In this document: positions 13,701 through 27,500 of the stretch, one piece after another
Position numbering within the stretch: the first letter of the stretch is position 1
Layout of the letters: every line of letters begins with the position of its first letter
From: Struthidea cinerea
Lineage: Eukaryota; Chordata; Aves; Passeriformes; Corcoracidae
DNA length: 64,000 bases
Assembly: GCA_013397865.1 (NCBI GenBank)
Contig: VZTI01005197.1
Span: 1,081,410-1,145,409, forward strand
Direction of reading: 5' to 3'
Notes under the pieces: generated by a model
The model's input: only the letters and a program-made list of their open reading frames with translations
Database searches by the model: none
What the model was told of the DNA's origin: nothing
Program-made: the position numbers and the translations under genes

Positions 13701-16700
13701 TAGAACTTTCAAAGCAGGAACTATTTTCCTTATGTGTTAATATACTGCCTAGCACAGTATGGCTCTGGTTTTCAGCACTTTAATTTGTAACCCAAATAAC
13801 CAGCTCTAATTTTTCATGGAAAGACATGGTAGGAAAAGAGTATTTAAGGGACTACATTATCCCTACCTGAAGCCCCAACGGGCAAATGATTTCCTTGGGA
13901 ATCTATGACTTTGTATTTTAAATGGAAAAGCAAACTCCACTCCCCAACCCTTCTTCTCAAGCTACCACGGCTGCTTTCCAGATGAAAGCTCCCCTGGCTA
14001 GTTTCTTCTAAAATGCTGGAGGAAGCATGAAGGGGAAAGGCAATAGAGCGATTTCCTGTATTTCAGCCTCAGCTCTCACATCCTGTTTCAGGCATGTATG
14101 AGAAGCACATCCACTGGCGATAACGCTCTGTTTACTTTTAATATAAGACCTGGGAACGGAGGCTGGAAATACAGAAAGTACTACAAAAACTCTTTCATTT
14201 CAAAGATTTCTTTCATGTACTGTAAGCAAGGCAAACTGAACAATCAGGAAGGAGAAACTGCTCTTCTTCAACTCATTATTCACTTTGTACAATGAGACAA
14301 AACTTTCTATATAACAATTTGATTAAAGAATATATTACAATGCATAATGATAAGGAGTTGGTACAAACAAAACACAGACAAGTTGAACATCTGGAACATC
14401 TGTTCCTATGTTTCAGAATTTTGATTCCACACTCTTAGTAAGACACTTAAAATTGCAGGTTTTATGGTCCTAAAATAAAGAAGACCACATTATAAAGCTC
14501 AGTCTTCAGGAAGCAACTCTTGCTGCTTTGCTGAAGGAAATTGAAACTCAAGCTGAGTTTCACTGAAATGAATAGCTGCAGATATAACTTGACCAATTTC
14601 TAAGAGCACTCAATTTCACTAGTAAGAAGTTCACTGTCCTTCTCCACATCACAGTCTCGTTTCCTTTAGATACAAACTGTTGGCTATTAAACACCGGCAC
14701 TTGTAAGAACAAACTCAAGAGTTGAGTTTTGCCACGTGTACCTTAAGAGTTTTGCAAGACTGCCACTGACAAAGAAGAATTAAATGCTACTGTTTTGGAA
14801 CAAACTGAACTGTCTAAATATTTAAAGTGCATCTAAGTGAGGACATGATTTACAGTCTTTTTTCCTTTAAAAAGGACTTTCATTCTCTAGATTAGGAAAA
14901 CAGACCATGGATAACACAGCTGCAGTGGCTATGGCCATCATTCATATTCTTACATACACAGTCACAAAATACAGTGCAGAATTACAGTTAAAGATTATTT
15001 CTCAAATAGTACTCACAATTTTAAACTTGTGCAGGCAACATTAATGCTGAGATTTCCTGATTGAAGAATTTGTAATGTGTTCTTTTAGCATTACTTCTAA
15101 TGTAATTTAAGTCTATGCCACAGAAGTCTTTATAATAAGGTATTTCTTTAGATGGAAAAACATCAGAACAGAGTACATTTTTTTTCAGATTTCATATCAG
15201 TGCTTCTGCAAGACCCAATACTACAAAGACCTTGTCAGTATTAATTTTCTACATTAAGTAGTGACAGTGAGTTCTTTGCAACATGAAGGAGTGAAATTCC
15301 CAAGATGATAGTGACTTCCTTTAAAGTTGTGGAAAAGATAACAATTTGGAAAGATTAAAAGAGGTCAGTAAAAGTTTAAGAACGCTCCACTGCATACTTA
15401 CACCATCTATACTCCTTCTAGCATGAGGTCCATATGTATCTTCAGACCCTAAAACCTGTACGTTAACTGCACTGTAATCTTCATACCCAAGCTGACTGAA
15501 AATAAGACGGGTCCTGCAACAAATGATTTTTTTAATTAGTAAACTGTCTCGAAATGATTATCCGAAGAAGCCCTGCGTGGCCCACAGAAGTTAACTCTGT
15601 CAAGTAGCTGTGTAAAAGATTTTATCAGTTGAAATACTGGAATTATGTTAGGATTATAAAACTATTTTGCATTGGTGCAACATTTTGAAGACATGGCTAA
15701 TATATCATTGTTGTCATAAATATTAGCACAGCACCCAAAATAGTGAAGCAATGTACAGGACTTAAATACAAAATACAATTTTTTAATTGCTGCAAAGAGA
15801 TGGAAGGGTGTTCATGCATCACAAATGAGGCCACCTGTGTTTTTGATGAAACTAAAAAAATAAGACAGACAACCTCATTTAAGGTAACTAAATTTGCAAA
15901 CTGTGTCTGTACCAAGTTATTTTAAATTATTTCTCTACAAACATTACAGCTACAGATACTACAGTTCAAAATACATTCTGTGGGTCATTTTTAGCCCTTT
16001 CATGTGTTAGTAATGCAACAGAGAATCACGAAAATGAAAGGGCACCAGAGATTATTTCAAAAAGACTTCCTCACACACGTTGCCAAATCGTTGCTGCTTT
16101 CAACAATGTATAAACAAGGAGAAGTACACAAGAAAGAAGCAAAAGAAGTCATCTTACGAGCTGCCAAAGCTGCTCAATGTCTTAGGCTAACAACTAATTT
16201 GACCCGTTTAAATGAAGCTCCTTAAATTTGTGCACCTTATTCTGCACTTGTTGCCATTAGACTACTGAGCAGAACTTAACTTAGAACAGACTGGAAGCTG
16301 GGTAGCTGAAAGATCACGTCCTTAGAATATTCTTTTGAAGCAGAGAGACCTGGACAGACTCGATCAAGGGCCTAAGGACAAGTGCATGAAGTTGATGCAG
16401 TATGGCAAAGTGCTGGGTGCTGCACTTCAGTCACAGCAACCCCTGCATGTGCCACAGGCTGGGCGAGAGAGGCCTGAGAGCTGTTTGCCAGAAAGGGACT
16501 TTTAGGTGCTGGCTGACAGCAGCTAAACGTAAGCCAGCGTGTGCCCAGGTGGCTGAGAAGGCCAATTGCGTCCTGGCTTGGATCAGCAACAGTGTGGCCA
16601 GCAGGACCAGGGCAGGGATTGTCCCCCTGTACTTGGCACTGGTGAGGCCTCACCTCGAGTGCTGTGTTCAGTTCTGGGCCCCTCACTTTAAAAAGAATAT

Positions 16701-19700
16701 TGCAGTGCTGGAACATGTCCAGAGAAAGGCAATAAGGCTTGTGAAAGGTCTAGAAAACATGTCCTATAAGGAATGGCTGAGGGAGCTGGGGTTGTTGAGC
16801 CCGGAGAAAAGGAGGCTCTGGAGGGACCTCATCATTCTCTACAACCACATGAAAGGAGGGTGTACTGAGCATGAGGTCAGCTCCTTCTACCATGCCTGCA
16901 GTGAGAGGGCCAGAGGAAATGGCCTTAAGCTGAGACAGGGGAGATACAGATTAGATATCAGAAAAAAATTTTTCACTGTTCAGGTTATCAGGCATTGGAA
17001 TCGATTTCCCAGGAGGTGGTGGAGTCACCATCCCTGGAGGTGTTTAAGAGGTGTCTGGATCTGGCACTGGGTGATGTGATTTAGGGATTACAGTGATGGA
17101 GCTGAGTTGATGGTTGGACTTGCTGATCTTAAAGGTCTCTTCCAACCTTGACGATTCTATGATTTTATGAACAGAAATTGGTAAACAGACTGATGTCAAC
17201 ATTTCCTAAAGAGTTATAGTTACTGATAGAGCATTCTGTGAGAGGGATCAGAACAGCTTAATTCTTATTCTCTGTCTGGGCTGACATACACCAATCTTTT
17301 GATGTGTTAAATAAACAATTCCACGTATTAAGCTGTTGAAGACTACATTTGAGATTGAGAATATATTTTTGTGTATTGTAATTTTCAAAACAGAGAACTT
17401 GCCCACAGGCATGCCTAATGGGCTAGAGGCCACTTATCACACCAGTTAATCAGCCTAGTTACCTCACATCAGCTTTCCTCTGATTATTACTCAAGAGAGC
17501 ACAGTAAACAGGCTGAATTAATTTTCTAGATGTGGCAGAGGCAGCAGCACCACAATCTGTTTCAATCAAATAAAAGATTCACATAGTCTGGTCTGAAATA
17601 ATGTCCAAGAACAAACATGAAATGGAAAATACACCATTCTAATTTTTTTTCCTAAAATAATCACCTGGCTTCCAGAAAGATTGCTTTTCAGAGGTTCTGA
17701 GTCTCCGAGTCTTTGTAACCTCCTGAAGGTTTTTCCATCATTTGATTTTCTCAATAGCTCTTGGACACAAGCTTTTAGTATCTGCAATTACACAGCCCCT
17801 ATCAGCCTGCTCTCATCTGCCATGTCTCTTCAGGGCAGTTAGACAACTCCTCCTTCACCACAGTGCTGCACACAGGCACATGAACAATCACTCCGAGTTC
17901 ACAGCAAACCTAGCATTTCGGACTTTCCAAGTGTAGTTTCTGCACGGGTCTACAACAGGATTGGGAGGAAGCTTTATATAAAACATGGCACAAGGAAATA
18001 GATCTCATAACTATAAAGACTGGAATTACTGGAGTAAGCACTGAGAGACTCATGATACGGAATTATATTTAAGAGGAATCCCTCCTTGCCCAAATATACT
18101 GGCATGATAATACAGCTAAAGGTTTATCAGTCTGTCTTAGAACTGTAAAATTGTTCTAGCAAAAAAACAAAGCACAAAACAATCATTGGGTCCCATTTTA
18201 AAAGGTAGTAAAATAATTGTGTTCTAAACACAAACTTGGTAAACTGCCTACATTTCATATCACTAAGACTTTTTATGAAAATTTCTGCGAAACTCCTGAA
18301 AACTAGTTTCACATGGGTTTACCTCTGGCATCTAATAAAATTTAATCTGAATCACAGCTTTTCCCTCATTATCTAGGCTTCTCTCCACTATCCAGCCATC
18401 TACTTTCAAACGTATTTGGCACTTTTCTCACTCTGTCAAACGTAGCTGAAGTGCAGTTACATATTGAAAACAGGTTTCCTGAACAGGCTACTTAAGTCTT
18501 GAAATGTCATCCCAACAGGAAAACTAAAATCTTCTAGGATTCTTATCAGGTTAGTAATGCTGCCATTATGTGTCACTGCTCTATTTTCATCATCTCTGGA
18601 AAAAAAAAAGCAAGCCAGAACCTCTTCCAAGACTCAAACACCAACCTTTGCAGAATACCTTCCGCAGTGCGTTTTGCTTTCTGCACTGCCTTTGGGCCTC
18701 CCACTGGACACACAGCAGTAGCTCTGAAGCCATCAAGATAAGTGGCATTTACCTAATGATAAAGAGATTATGAAGTTACACGGAATTCAGTACTGATGGG
18801 CCATAAATGCTCTCTGGCAATCATTATCTATACAAATATACACGTTTTAAACAAGGTAACAGGTTTTTATGTATCAAATAAGGTTTGCCTTTTCAAATTT
18901 TCCTCCTCTTTCTTTTACCCTTGTGGCAAAGAAGATGAGGATAGTGCTAAGTTTTAGCATTTTCTCCAAAATTTAAGATTTTGTAAATCAAAAAATATCT
19001 TTCGCTCCACAGAATGAGATAATACCTTATAAAATGTTGAAGGAGGCAATCCTTTTGCTCCACAAACTTTCACTGCTCCACCATCAAAACCTGTAGTGGT
19101 TAAAAATCAATATTTAAGCTTCTTCAATATAACTTCGAAGACATTCTTTTGTGATACATATTAATCAAATGCACTTATTTAAAAAGCAAATCACTGATAG
19201 CTGTACTGCCACAGAAGAGAGAACTTTCAGAAAACAGTCCTTCCTGCCTTAGAAAGAACAGCAGCAAACTGGTGACTGAATTTATGACTTCCATAAGCCT
19301 TTTAAAAAGGTGACTGAAATGTTTATTCATGCACTTAAAAAATACTTAACACAGAAAGCAGCCTTAGGACTTCAGAGTCAACAGTTATTTTCCTCTTAAT
19401 ATCCAGTTATTGCACACACACATAGAGCATACAATTTACTGTAGCTGGCTGGAATGGTCTGCAGTCCCTCACTTGGTAAAGAATCAAAATGAGGTGAGAA
19501 ACCAGTGAGAGCTATTTGCTGATAGCTTAGTAAGTGAAGGGGTAACTCAACTTTAGGTTCCTTGTCAGTAACAGAAACAATCTGAATATATGCCCCAGGG
19601 CAACAACCATGTTCAGCATTAGGACATCAGTAATGCCAAAAAAAAAAAAATGGAGAAAACTGCTGTGATGGCATCAGGTTCAAGCCTGAGCTGGAGAAAT

Positions 19701-21557
19701 TCAGTAGGTGCTACTCCTTGAAAATGAGCAGTGCAGGATCAGCACCTCACATTTTAGAAACAGAATTATAGTGCAGTTCACCTGTGCCTAACCTGTGCTT
19801 GCAAATATTTAAGAAGCAGTTCAAACTTCACACAAATACTCTGAAAAGATCAGATCATAACATATTTTAAAAAGCAAATGTCACTAGTACAAATTTTACA
19901 CACCACTCAAATAACATCATCACTCTCTCTCAAGACTGACATGAGTTTAATTTAACTCTCTCAATATAGAGCTACATCGCTCCATTCAAGTGAAGATCTG
20001 GAAGAGTTTCATGTTCCAGGTGAAAGCGTAATACAAAGAAGAAACATACCCCAAAACCATATGCATAGCATACACTGACAAAAAGAAAACAAGCACCTCT
20101 CAGCTCAAACACTGCAAGTAATCCAACAGGGCAATAAAACTGGCAACATAAACAGCAAAATTAGATAGCTTGCCTGTTTTTACTGGTGTACTGTTGTCAA
20201 AGCACTTCAAACTAAAATATTTAAGCAATCTGCCCATTTTCCATCTGTTATATTTCTAAGAGGACTAACTGAAAGTTCATGTGAAAGTTCATTTTAAGTT
20301 CAAACATGTCATATCAGGTCATTTGCAAGCTGAAAGTTCATAGGAAGGTAAGGGTTTCTTTTTTTAAAAAGAAAAAGACTAGGGTCTGAGAGCAGCAAGC
20401 TGGCCTTATCAGACTGCCATTTGGTTATGTTGCACGAGCAGAGGATTCACTGTACCATGTTATGGTACTTTATTACTCAAGCAAAATATTTTTTATGTTA
20501 CCACATTTTGAATTTTATCCCACAAAGTTTTTAATTTGAGATTTCGATTGTTCTAAGCTTTAGAAAGACACTTGGCATACTGAAACAAATACGTTTCATT
20601 AGAAGGAAAAAATATAATATAGATGCAGTAAAATGCAAGCTTTAGATGACTGTAGATAAAATTTTTTTCAAGCTATCTTACTCAAATTACAGCTCTTCAA
20701 ATCTGTTAAGCCTGGGTTTTGTTTTTTTGTTTTGCTTTTGAAGCTAAATCCTGAACATACATTATATCCATCTTTAGTCTACTGGCTGTTAAGTGTTTTG
20801 AGGATAGCAAATGGATTTTTTTAACAAAAGATTCTCTGGTGGAAATCCTGTACCTAATCATGCTTCTACCACTTACTACGATCCACCTAAATGTCTAAGC
20901 AAAACACCATTAGCAAGCAGTGCTTTGAAAGACACAGCCTTTCATTGTTACCAATACTTCAAATGCCCTAAGTTAAAACATCCACAAAAAATTTTTTTGA
21001 GAAATTTAGCTGCAGTTAAAAAAAATACTGAAATCGTAGTGAAACTGTCTCAACATTGTTCACACTGAACACATATAATTTAAGGACTTGACAGGTGCAA
21101 GGCATGCATTAAAAAGTAAAGCAAAGGGAGTAGTGATCGAAAATATAAATTAGTCAGCCAGCAAGAAAAATAAGATTATGTTTAAAACTTCTAAAGGAAT
21201 TTCTATCAGAAGTCCTTGAAAGTATCAGTTTAATACAGTATGACTCTCTAAGGAACTGATTTAACAAGAAATATGCAGAGACTACATGGAAATTAAAGTA
21301 GCTGCTTTTGTTTGATAACACACTTCATTGACACATATCTTTACATGTAAGAGGACTAACCTGGAATTTCAGTGATGGAAACCTGGGAAAAGTCACATGT
21401 AACATCTGGTAAAAGATAGCGCTGAGGATTGCCCAATTCATACACCAACTGTTCAGCTACAGTGCCAAAAGAGATCAGTCCCCCTGTGTCTGGTGGTTTG
21501 GAAAGAATAAAGTCTCCTTCAGAGGAACATTCCACAATGGGAAAGCCTATGTTGTGC
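10715..21557 (-). CDS. AtuA-like gene, last five recognised exons
   Basis: Exons 21557-21361 (GFPIVECSSEGDFILSK, then PPDTGGLISFGTVAEQL and DVTCDFSQV), 19090-19026 (FDGGAVKVCGAKGLPPSTF), 18752-18646 (VNATYLDGFRATAVCPVGG), 15513-15402 (TRLIFSQLGYEDYSAVNV) and 10814-10715 (GPREAVIWLAVHHKQREAV, then EIAPAGTGM). The donor of the fourth-listed-from-right exon had to be AG|GTTGGT at 18646, not the GT 13 bases earlier, for the next exon to stay in frame. The last exon ends in phase 1 with an open reading frame, so at least one more exon is needed. Confidence 0.82.
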
Positions 21558-24500
21558 CTAGAATGTGAAAAACATTAAGAAAAAATCCCTGTAAATACAA
21601 AGGAAATGTGAAAAGAAATAATAACAACACACCAGAATTCTATAGTAATGATCTATTAAATAAGACTTATCAAGAGTTATCATTTATCTGGTTGTTTCTA
21701 CAGAAAGAAACACCACAAAAAAGCACTGAACAAACTGTTCAACTAAAATAATACGAGGATATAGTCTATTGTCTGGCAAAGAAGCACAGATACAACCACA
21801 GATACCAACTGCAAACATGGATGTGGGGAAGGGAATGGAGAAAGACACTAACAGGAACAGTTCAAGCAAAAAGAAGCTGAAAGAATTAGAGGACTATGAT
21901 TAAAAATGTAAATTTAAAATAAAACAAATGATTGCTAATTCTAGTCCCATTTGGCTACAGCAGCACACACAGTATGACATTGAAGCCATCCAAATACATC
22001 CTGCACTCTGGATTTGTAAAAAGGCAGTCAAAGCAGGAAGAACAAACTGTGCTGGGAACCTCCGAGATGAAGGGAAGTAGGAAACAGGAATAATCACACC
22101 TACAAAGGGTAATTTCACAGGTTAATAATAAATTATACACAGAAAAGTCATAATCAGAAAACACAAAGACATGAAAGTTAAGATCTTCGGCACACAGAAG
22201 GCAGAACTAATAGAAAATTATAGCAGCAAAAGAAAAGCAGTGAAATTATGGACATGTTCATGAATTAAAATATTCCTCCTCACAAGTGTAAAATACAAAA
22301 AGTGATCAAATAGCTCATAGTAAGAGGCACATACTGGTCATTACAGTAGCAGAGCAGAATTTTCAGGATTATGTGGATGAGATCCAGACATCTGTTTTTC
22401 TAGCTAAAAGGCTTTCATTTATTTGCAGAGAATTTGAGCAAAATTAAGAACTCAAAACTTTTCAGAAGTACCTGAGAATTAAAATAAGAGTGCAAATATT
22501 CTTCTAAAAAGGCTACCTGGCTCCCTTCCCTCTCACAGGCAGTCTGAAATTTGTACAAGTGTCCCACAGGAACAAAATCAATGCAAAGAGAGGAGTTAAG
22601 GACATATAGTCCCTTGCAAAAGCTAAACTGTTCTAAAAAGGTCCTAATAATGAAAGGTGGTGAACTTTACCACATTCATTAAAGTCAATGACCCTCAGGT
22701 CTTTCATACAAACTTAAAGCCAGTCTATCCCTCAATTTAATTATTTTTGGGTGCTAGTGGTAACAATGTGCTGAACATACAACTGAGTATCAGCAAAGGT
22801 TACATGAACACAGTTTGTATAACATAAATCCGCAAAGTCTGGAAGAAAGTAAGCAAAAAAACCAGTGAACTCTTAAGGGACATCAGAAAAAGTTCATGGG
22901 AGTTTGAGCAGATTCCTTATCATCGAGAATATTCAAACATAACTGCATTATTTTAAAAAAGGATTAAGATACAAGATCTGTTACCAGAGATCAGCAACTT
23001 TTAACACTTAAAGCATACAAAATTGAAAAGGATGGTAGCTGTTGGATGCCTAGAAAAGCCCACATCAAATCAGTAACGATAATACTTCATTTGACTGGTC
23101 TTTGAAACTATTTAAACCACTGAACAAATACAGGAAACAAAAAAGCCCACCCTGGTGAACACAAAGAATTAAACGGGATCAACGATTTTATATACAGGTC
23201 ATTCTAGTGGGATTTTTTTTTGAGGGGAAGAGGAGAGAGAAAAGATGGTAGCAGGAAGTATGTAATATCCAAAAATTTCAAGTGTGAGATAGATAAAAAC
23301 AACACCCAAAACACGCCTCAATTCTTGGTCTTGAACTTTAATATATAGTAGCAGACTAATGTGTAATTATCCCAATTTTAGATGTAAGGAGACACAGAGG
23401 AAGCATCATGAAGCAGGGTCAGTGACTGAAAAAGGCTAGAATTTAGAAGCTTTTGCCCTCTGTGCCATGTTTGTGTGCCTGACCCTATCATCTACCCATC
23501 CTAGACAACAGCACCAAGTGCCCTGCTAGCAGGCTCAGTGCAGCTTACTCAGATCACGTGCCCAAAAGAGGTATCACTCCCATGAAGACAGATCAGCCAG
23601 TGCAGTCCATCTCCCTGCACTGACAGCCAGTGTCCCTGCTGCAGCCCACTTTGACCTCAGTCATCAGCACATGCAACTCTTACAGTACATTCCTGCACCT
23701 ACTCCCCAACTCTGTTTCAAAGGAAGAAGTAAACTGCAGACACTCAACTTCCTACTCTGAGCCACTAAGTCTACCAGCATTGATTCAACTCCATTTTGCC
23801 CAGCTTCCACTCTCAAAACCCCCAAACCATTAAAAAACCAAAACCCAAATACAATCGTGAGACAAAATGAGAAATTTCAGCCCCTAATACGGTCAAAATA
23901 CGGCAAATATGGTTTCCCCCTCAGCGTACACCACCACCAATGAACTTGCCTATACAGTGAGTTAATTGCAGAAGATGTGCGTTCCCCCAGGTTATGCCAG
24001 CTCTGAAAGCTTCCCTCACTTTTTTAACAATTCACAACACGGAGATACAATGATTTGGGTAAGAAGCCCCTGGATTCTACCTGTATTGTAACTGGATGAC
24101 TGGGAAAATACAAATACCTAGTACTCTCTTGTAGCAGATGGCAGTAATAACCCACATTAACATACACATGCTTAAGACAAAAATGTTATTTAGTAAATTG
24201 CTAAAGGACATTACTTAAAATGAATTTTCACCTTGGAAACAAACTGGTCTATCACTCCTATGATCCAGTCAAATGACAGCTACTTAAACCCGGCATAAAA
24301 AGCTCTTTAGCAGCAGTAGCTGCCTGGATCAGCAGGATGTTTATCATCCCCTCAAATTGATTACTCCACTGATCAGCCTTAGTTTATTCTCTCCTGCATT
24401 TCAAAACAAAACAAAACAGAACAAAACAGGTACTATAGTCATACCATCACCTTGACCAGTACTTCCACTTTTAAAATAGTGACTCTTCACCTGATTCACT

Positions 24501-27500
24501 TCGTAGGTTTTGCTGAATGACTACACACCACATGACATCTGCTTTATGGGGAACAGGCAAACTTTAGGCTGTCCATAACCCATAGCCAAGCTGTATTTTT
24601 GTATAGTGTGGCAGGGGAGTAACCACAGAACTATGAACTTCAGCAGCACCTACAGTCATGGCATCCAAAGGTACCTTGGCTAAGTGGCATCCTTCAACAA
24701 TAAAAGAACTGCATCCGCTTAGTGACAAAATCCCTATGTAGCATGAGGTAGTATCAAGCAATGGAAACAGTTCTAAAAGGGAACTACCACAATTAATTCT
24801 AATTAAGTTACATAAATTAATAAAATACAGTACTAGAGATAAATATCAAGTACTACTTTAAAAATATTTAAGCAGTTATTTTATCACAGGGTCAAAATAC
24901 ACAAGTAATACACATCAGTTTGTGAAGGGAGCTGACAACTACCATTCTTTAATCCAAAAGGTCTGTTTTGGGTTGCATGTTTGCTACTTAGCAAGTAAAC
25001 ATATGATATACATTAGTAAACCAGAGCACTGAATGAGACCAAGCTAAGATGACACCTCAGAAAACCCCTCCAAGCTGGGGCTAGATGGGAGATAACAGTT
25101 AAAGCAGGTCATAGTGAAGACCTACAGCACAGGGGTAATCAAGTTACAAAACTGATTTTGCTGCTGAAGCCACCTTCTCATCAACCTACTCTTACACCAA
25201 TCAAGACTCAGTTCTCCAGTCAAGTTCTCTGTCTGCCAACAACGTACTCTTGGATTAATTTTTTCCATTTAAAGTGTTGTTTTTTCTTCAGTTTTGGCTC
25301 TCAGAAGTGTTACAGTTTATGGGCATGTCACAGGTGATAAATTGAGCTGTCTAAACAAGGATCTCCTCTCTGTCTACTCTGGGACGATGCACTATTCAGA
25401 AGCCTCTGAGGAGCCATCAAGATAACCTTCCTTCTCGTTTTGCCATACTTCTTACACCATTTGCATTACAAGAAAAAAAAAAAAATCCATGACCAGTACA
25501 TTTTGGCTCAGGGAGGGAGACATAACTTGAGACAGAACACATATTTATCCCCTCATGAAGTGTCAAATCCCTCAAGTATCTCATTCTAGCCACTACTACT
25601 TGACTAAGATTACTGGCAACAGAAGATGGGACAGTTAGTGTAAAACATTTACTTGCAGGGGAAGTTGCTGCAACAAAGAAAACATAACCCTACAGCAATG
25701 CATGTGACATGGAAGTGAACCAGGATCCAAGTAAGCTGTGGTATGAACTTGTAGCTTTACAGCTAACGCAGTTGCCTGGGACGTGACTCGGTGAATGTCA
25801 CACTGAGGAGAGCTCTAAGCCAAGCTTCTCAGCTCCTGAGGTATGTATTTTAACCAGAAAGCTATTAGGCAAAAAGCAGAAGCTGCTACTACTTCTAGCA
25901 GTGTTTTGACAACAGGTTCAAAACCGATAATATATCGGGCAAGAGCAGCACAAACTTTTAACGTAAAGGTATAAGCATCTCTTCACATGTAGGTACCAAA
26001 TTTTTCCTACCATGCAATTCTGCTTTAGGCAAAACTTACTGATTCATCACTTATCCCTTCTGACTAGGGCATTTCAGACTATGTCTTGTACCTAAATTTT
26101 TAATGGCCAGACAATTTCAGGCTAAACAGACCAGCTGCCTGGTGTTTTCAGCTGCCTGGAATAGATGGTGCTATAGAGAAAAAAAAAAACCAAACATTCC
26201 ACACTGCTGAATGGGACTTGCATGCTGGATTTTGTTCTAGTCCCAAATTAAGAAATCTGGATCCAGCCTTTAAGAGACTACAACTATTGACTTACCCTTT
26301 TGGTCATCCCAGGCCAGAGGATTATGCAGTCTCAACCACTGTATACTCCTGGCTTAGGGCAAAATGCCAGTGTTTATCATCTCCTCAAAATGATTACTCT
26401 ACTGATCAGCCTTAGTTTATTCTCTCCTGCATTTCAAAACAAAACAAAACAATGTACTAGTCACCCACTGGCACTAAATAATAGCAAGAGACAGCAATGT
26501 CTGGGGACAAACGAAATTAAATAGAGAGCTGTGCATTATCAATGTAGTTCTGGCAATACAGTTCATTTTGACACATGGCATGAATTCCCCATTGGAAGCT
26601 GTGCACTAGACATTAAATAGGGACCAGTGATGTATTTTCACTTCTGCTGACCATCTGCTGATGTATATTACTGTACAAGTAACAAAAAAGGAGCGCCTTT
26701 TTTGATAACACTAACTTAAAATCAGCATTTAAGAACACGTATTAGTCTTCTACAGGCTATGACCTCATGGTTTCTTGCACTTTCTCTGCTAAACATCAGA
26801 GAATCCACACAAGAGAAGAGTCAAGCAGCCACCTTCTCACTGGGAAAATAAACAGCACCTATCTCCTCTACCTGTCTGCCTGTTTTCATGAAAACTGGAC
26901 AAAACCTTACAGCTTCAAGATTTCCACCTTCAAGTCAAATGCATGAAGGAGATACACGCAGCACAACTGCAAAAATCCCAGTGCCTTAGGTCAATAGACA
27001 GAAAGCAAGTAAGCTTGGCTTCTATCAACTAAAGTAACTTGGAGGGCCACAAGCTGGAACATGCACTTCACTTGTTTTACATTAAAAACTTACTTTAAGG
27101 AGACTACAAAGAAAATTACAGAATCATTTAGGTTTTAACAGCTAACCATTAAATGGCCACAATATATCCACGCAAATATTCCTGAGACTTAAAGTACCCT
27201 TTTGTGGTAGAATTGAGTTCCCAGAAGTATCTGCATCAAACATTTCAAGAAAATTAAAAACAGACAAGCAACCCACCCCTCCTCAAAACACCAAAAACCC
27301 ACCCACTAAACTGTGCTGGATGAATGAAGTGGATTCAATCCAGTGCTTCAATACTCACTGAGACATAATAGTATATGCACAGAATATAAGCTCTAACTTG
27401 CCTGGCTTCATTTAGATTAATTAAAATACTCTTATTTACAGAGTTAATTATTTTTGCTTATGCATAAACAATAGACAGGATTTATAAACCTGAAATGTAA

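Noticed and set aside
16372..16716. Minus-strand 114-codon frame
   Set aside because: Antisense shadow of the CR1 element.
18646..18660. Donor at GAAG|GTATTC (18659) for the AtuA-like exon
   Set aside because: It breaks the frame with the exon at 15513; the downstream donor AG|GTTGGT keeps it and adds EGILQ as expected for a helix.
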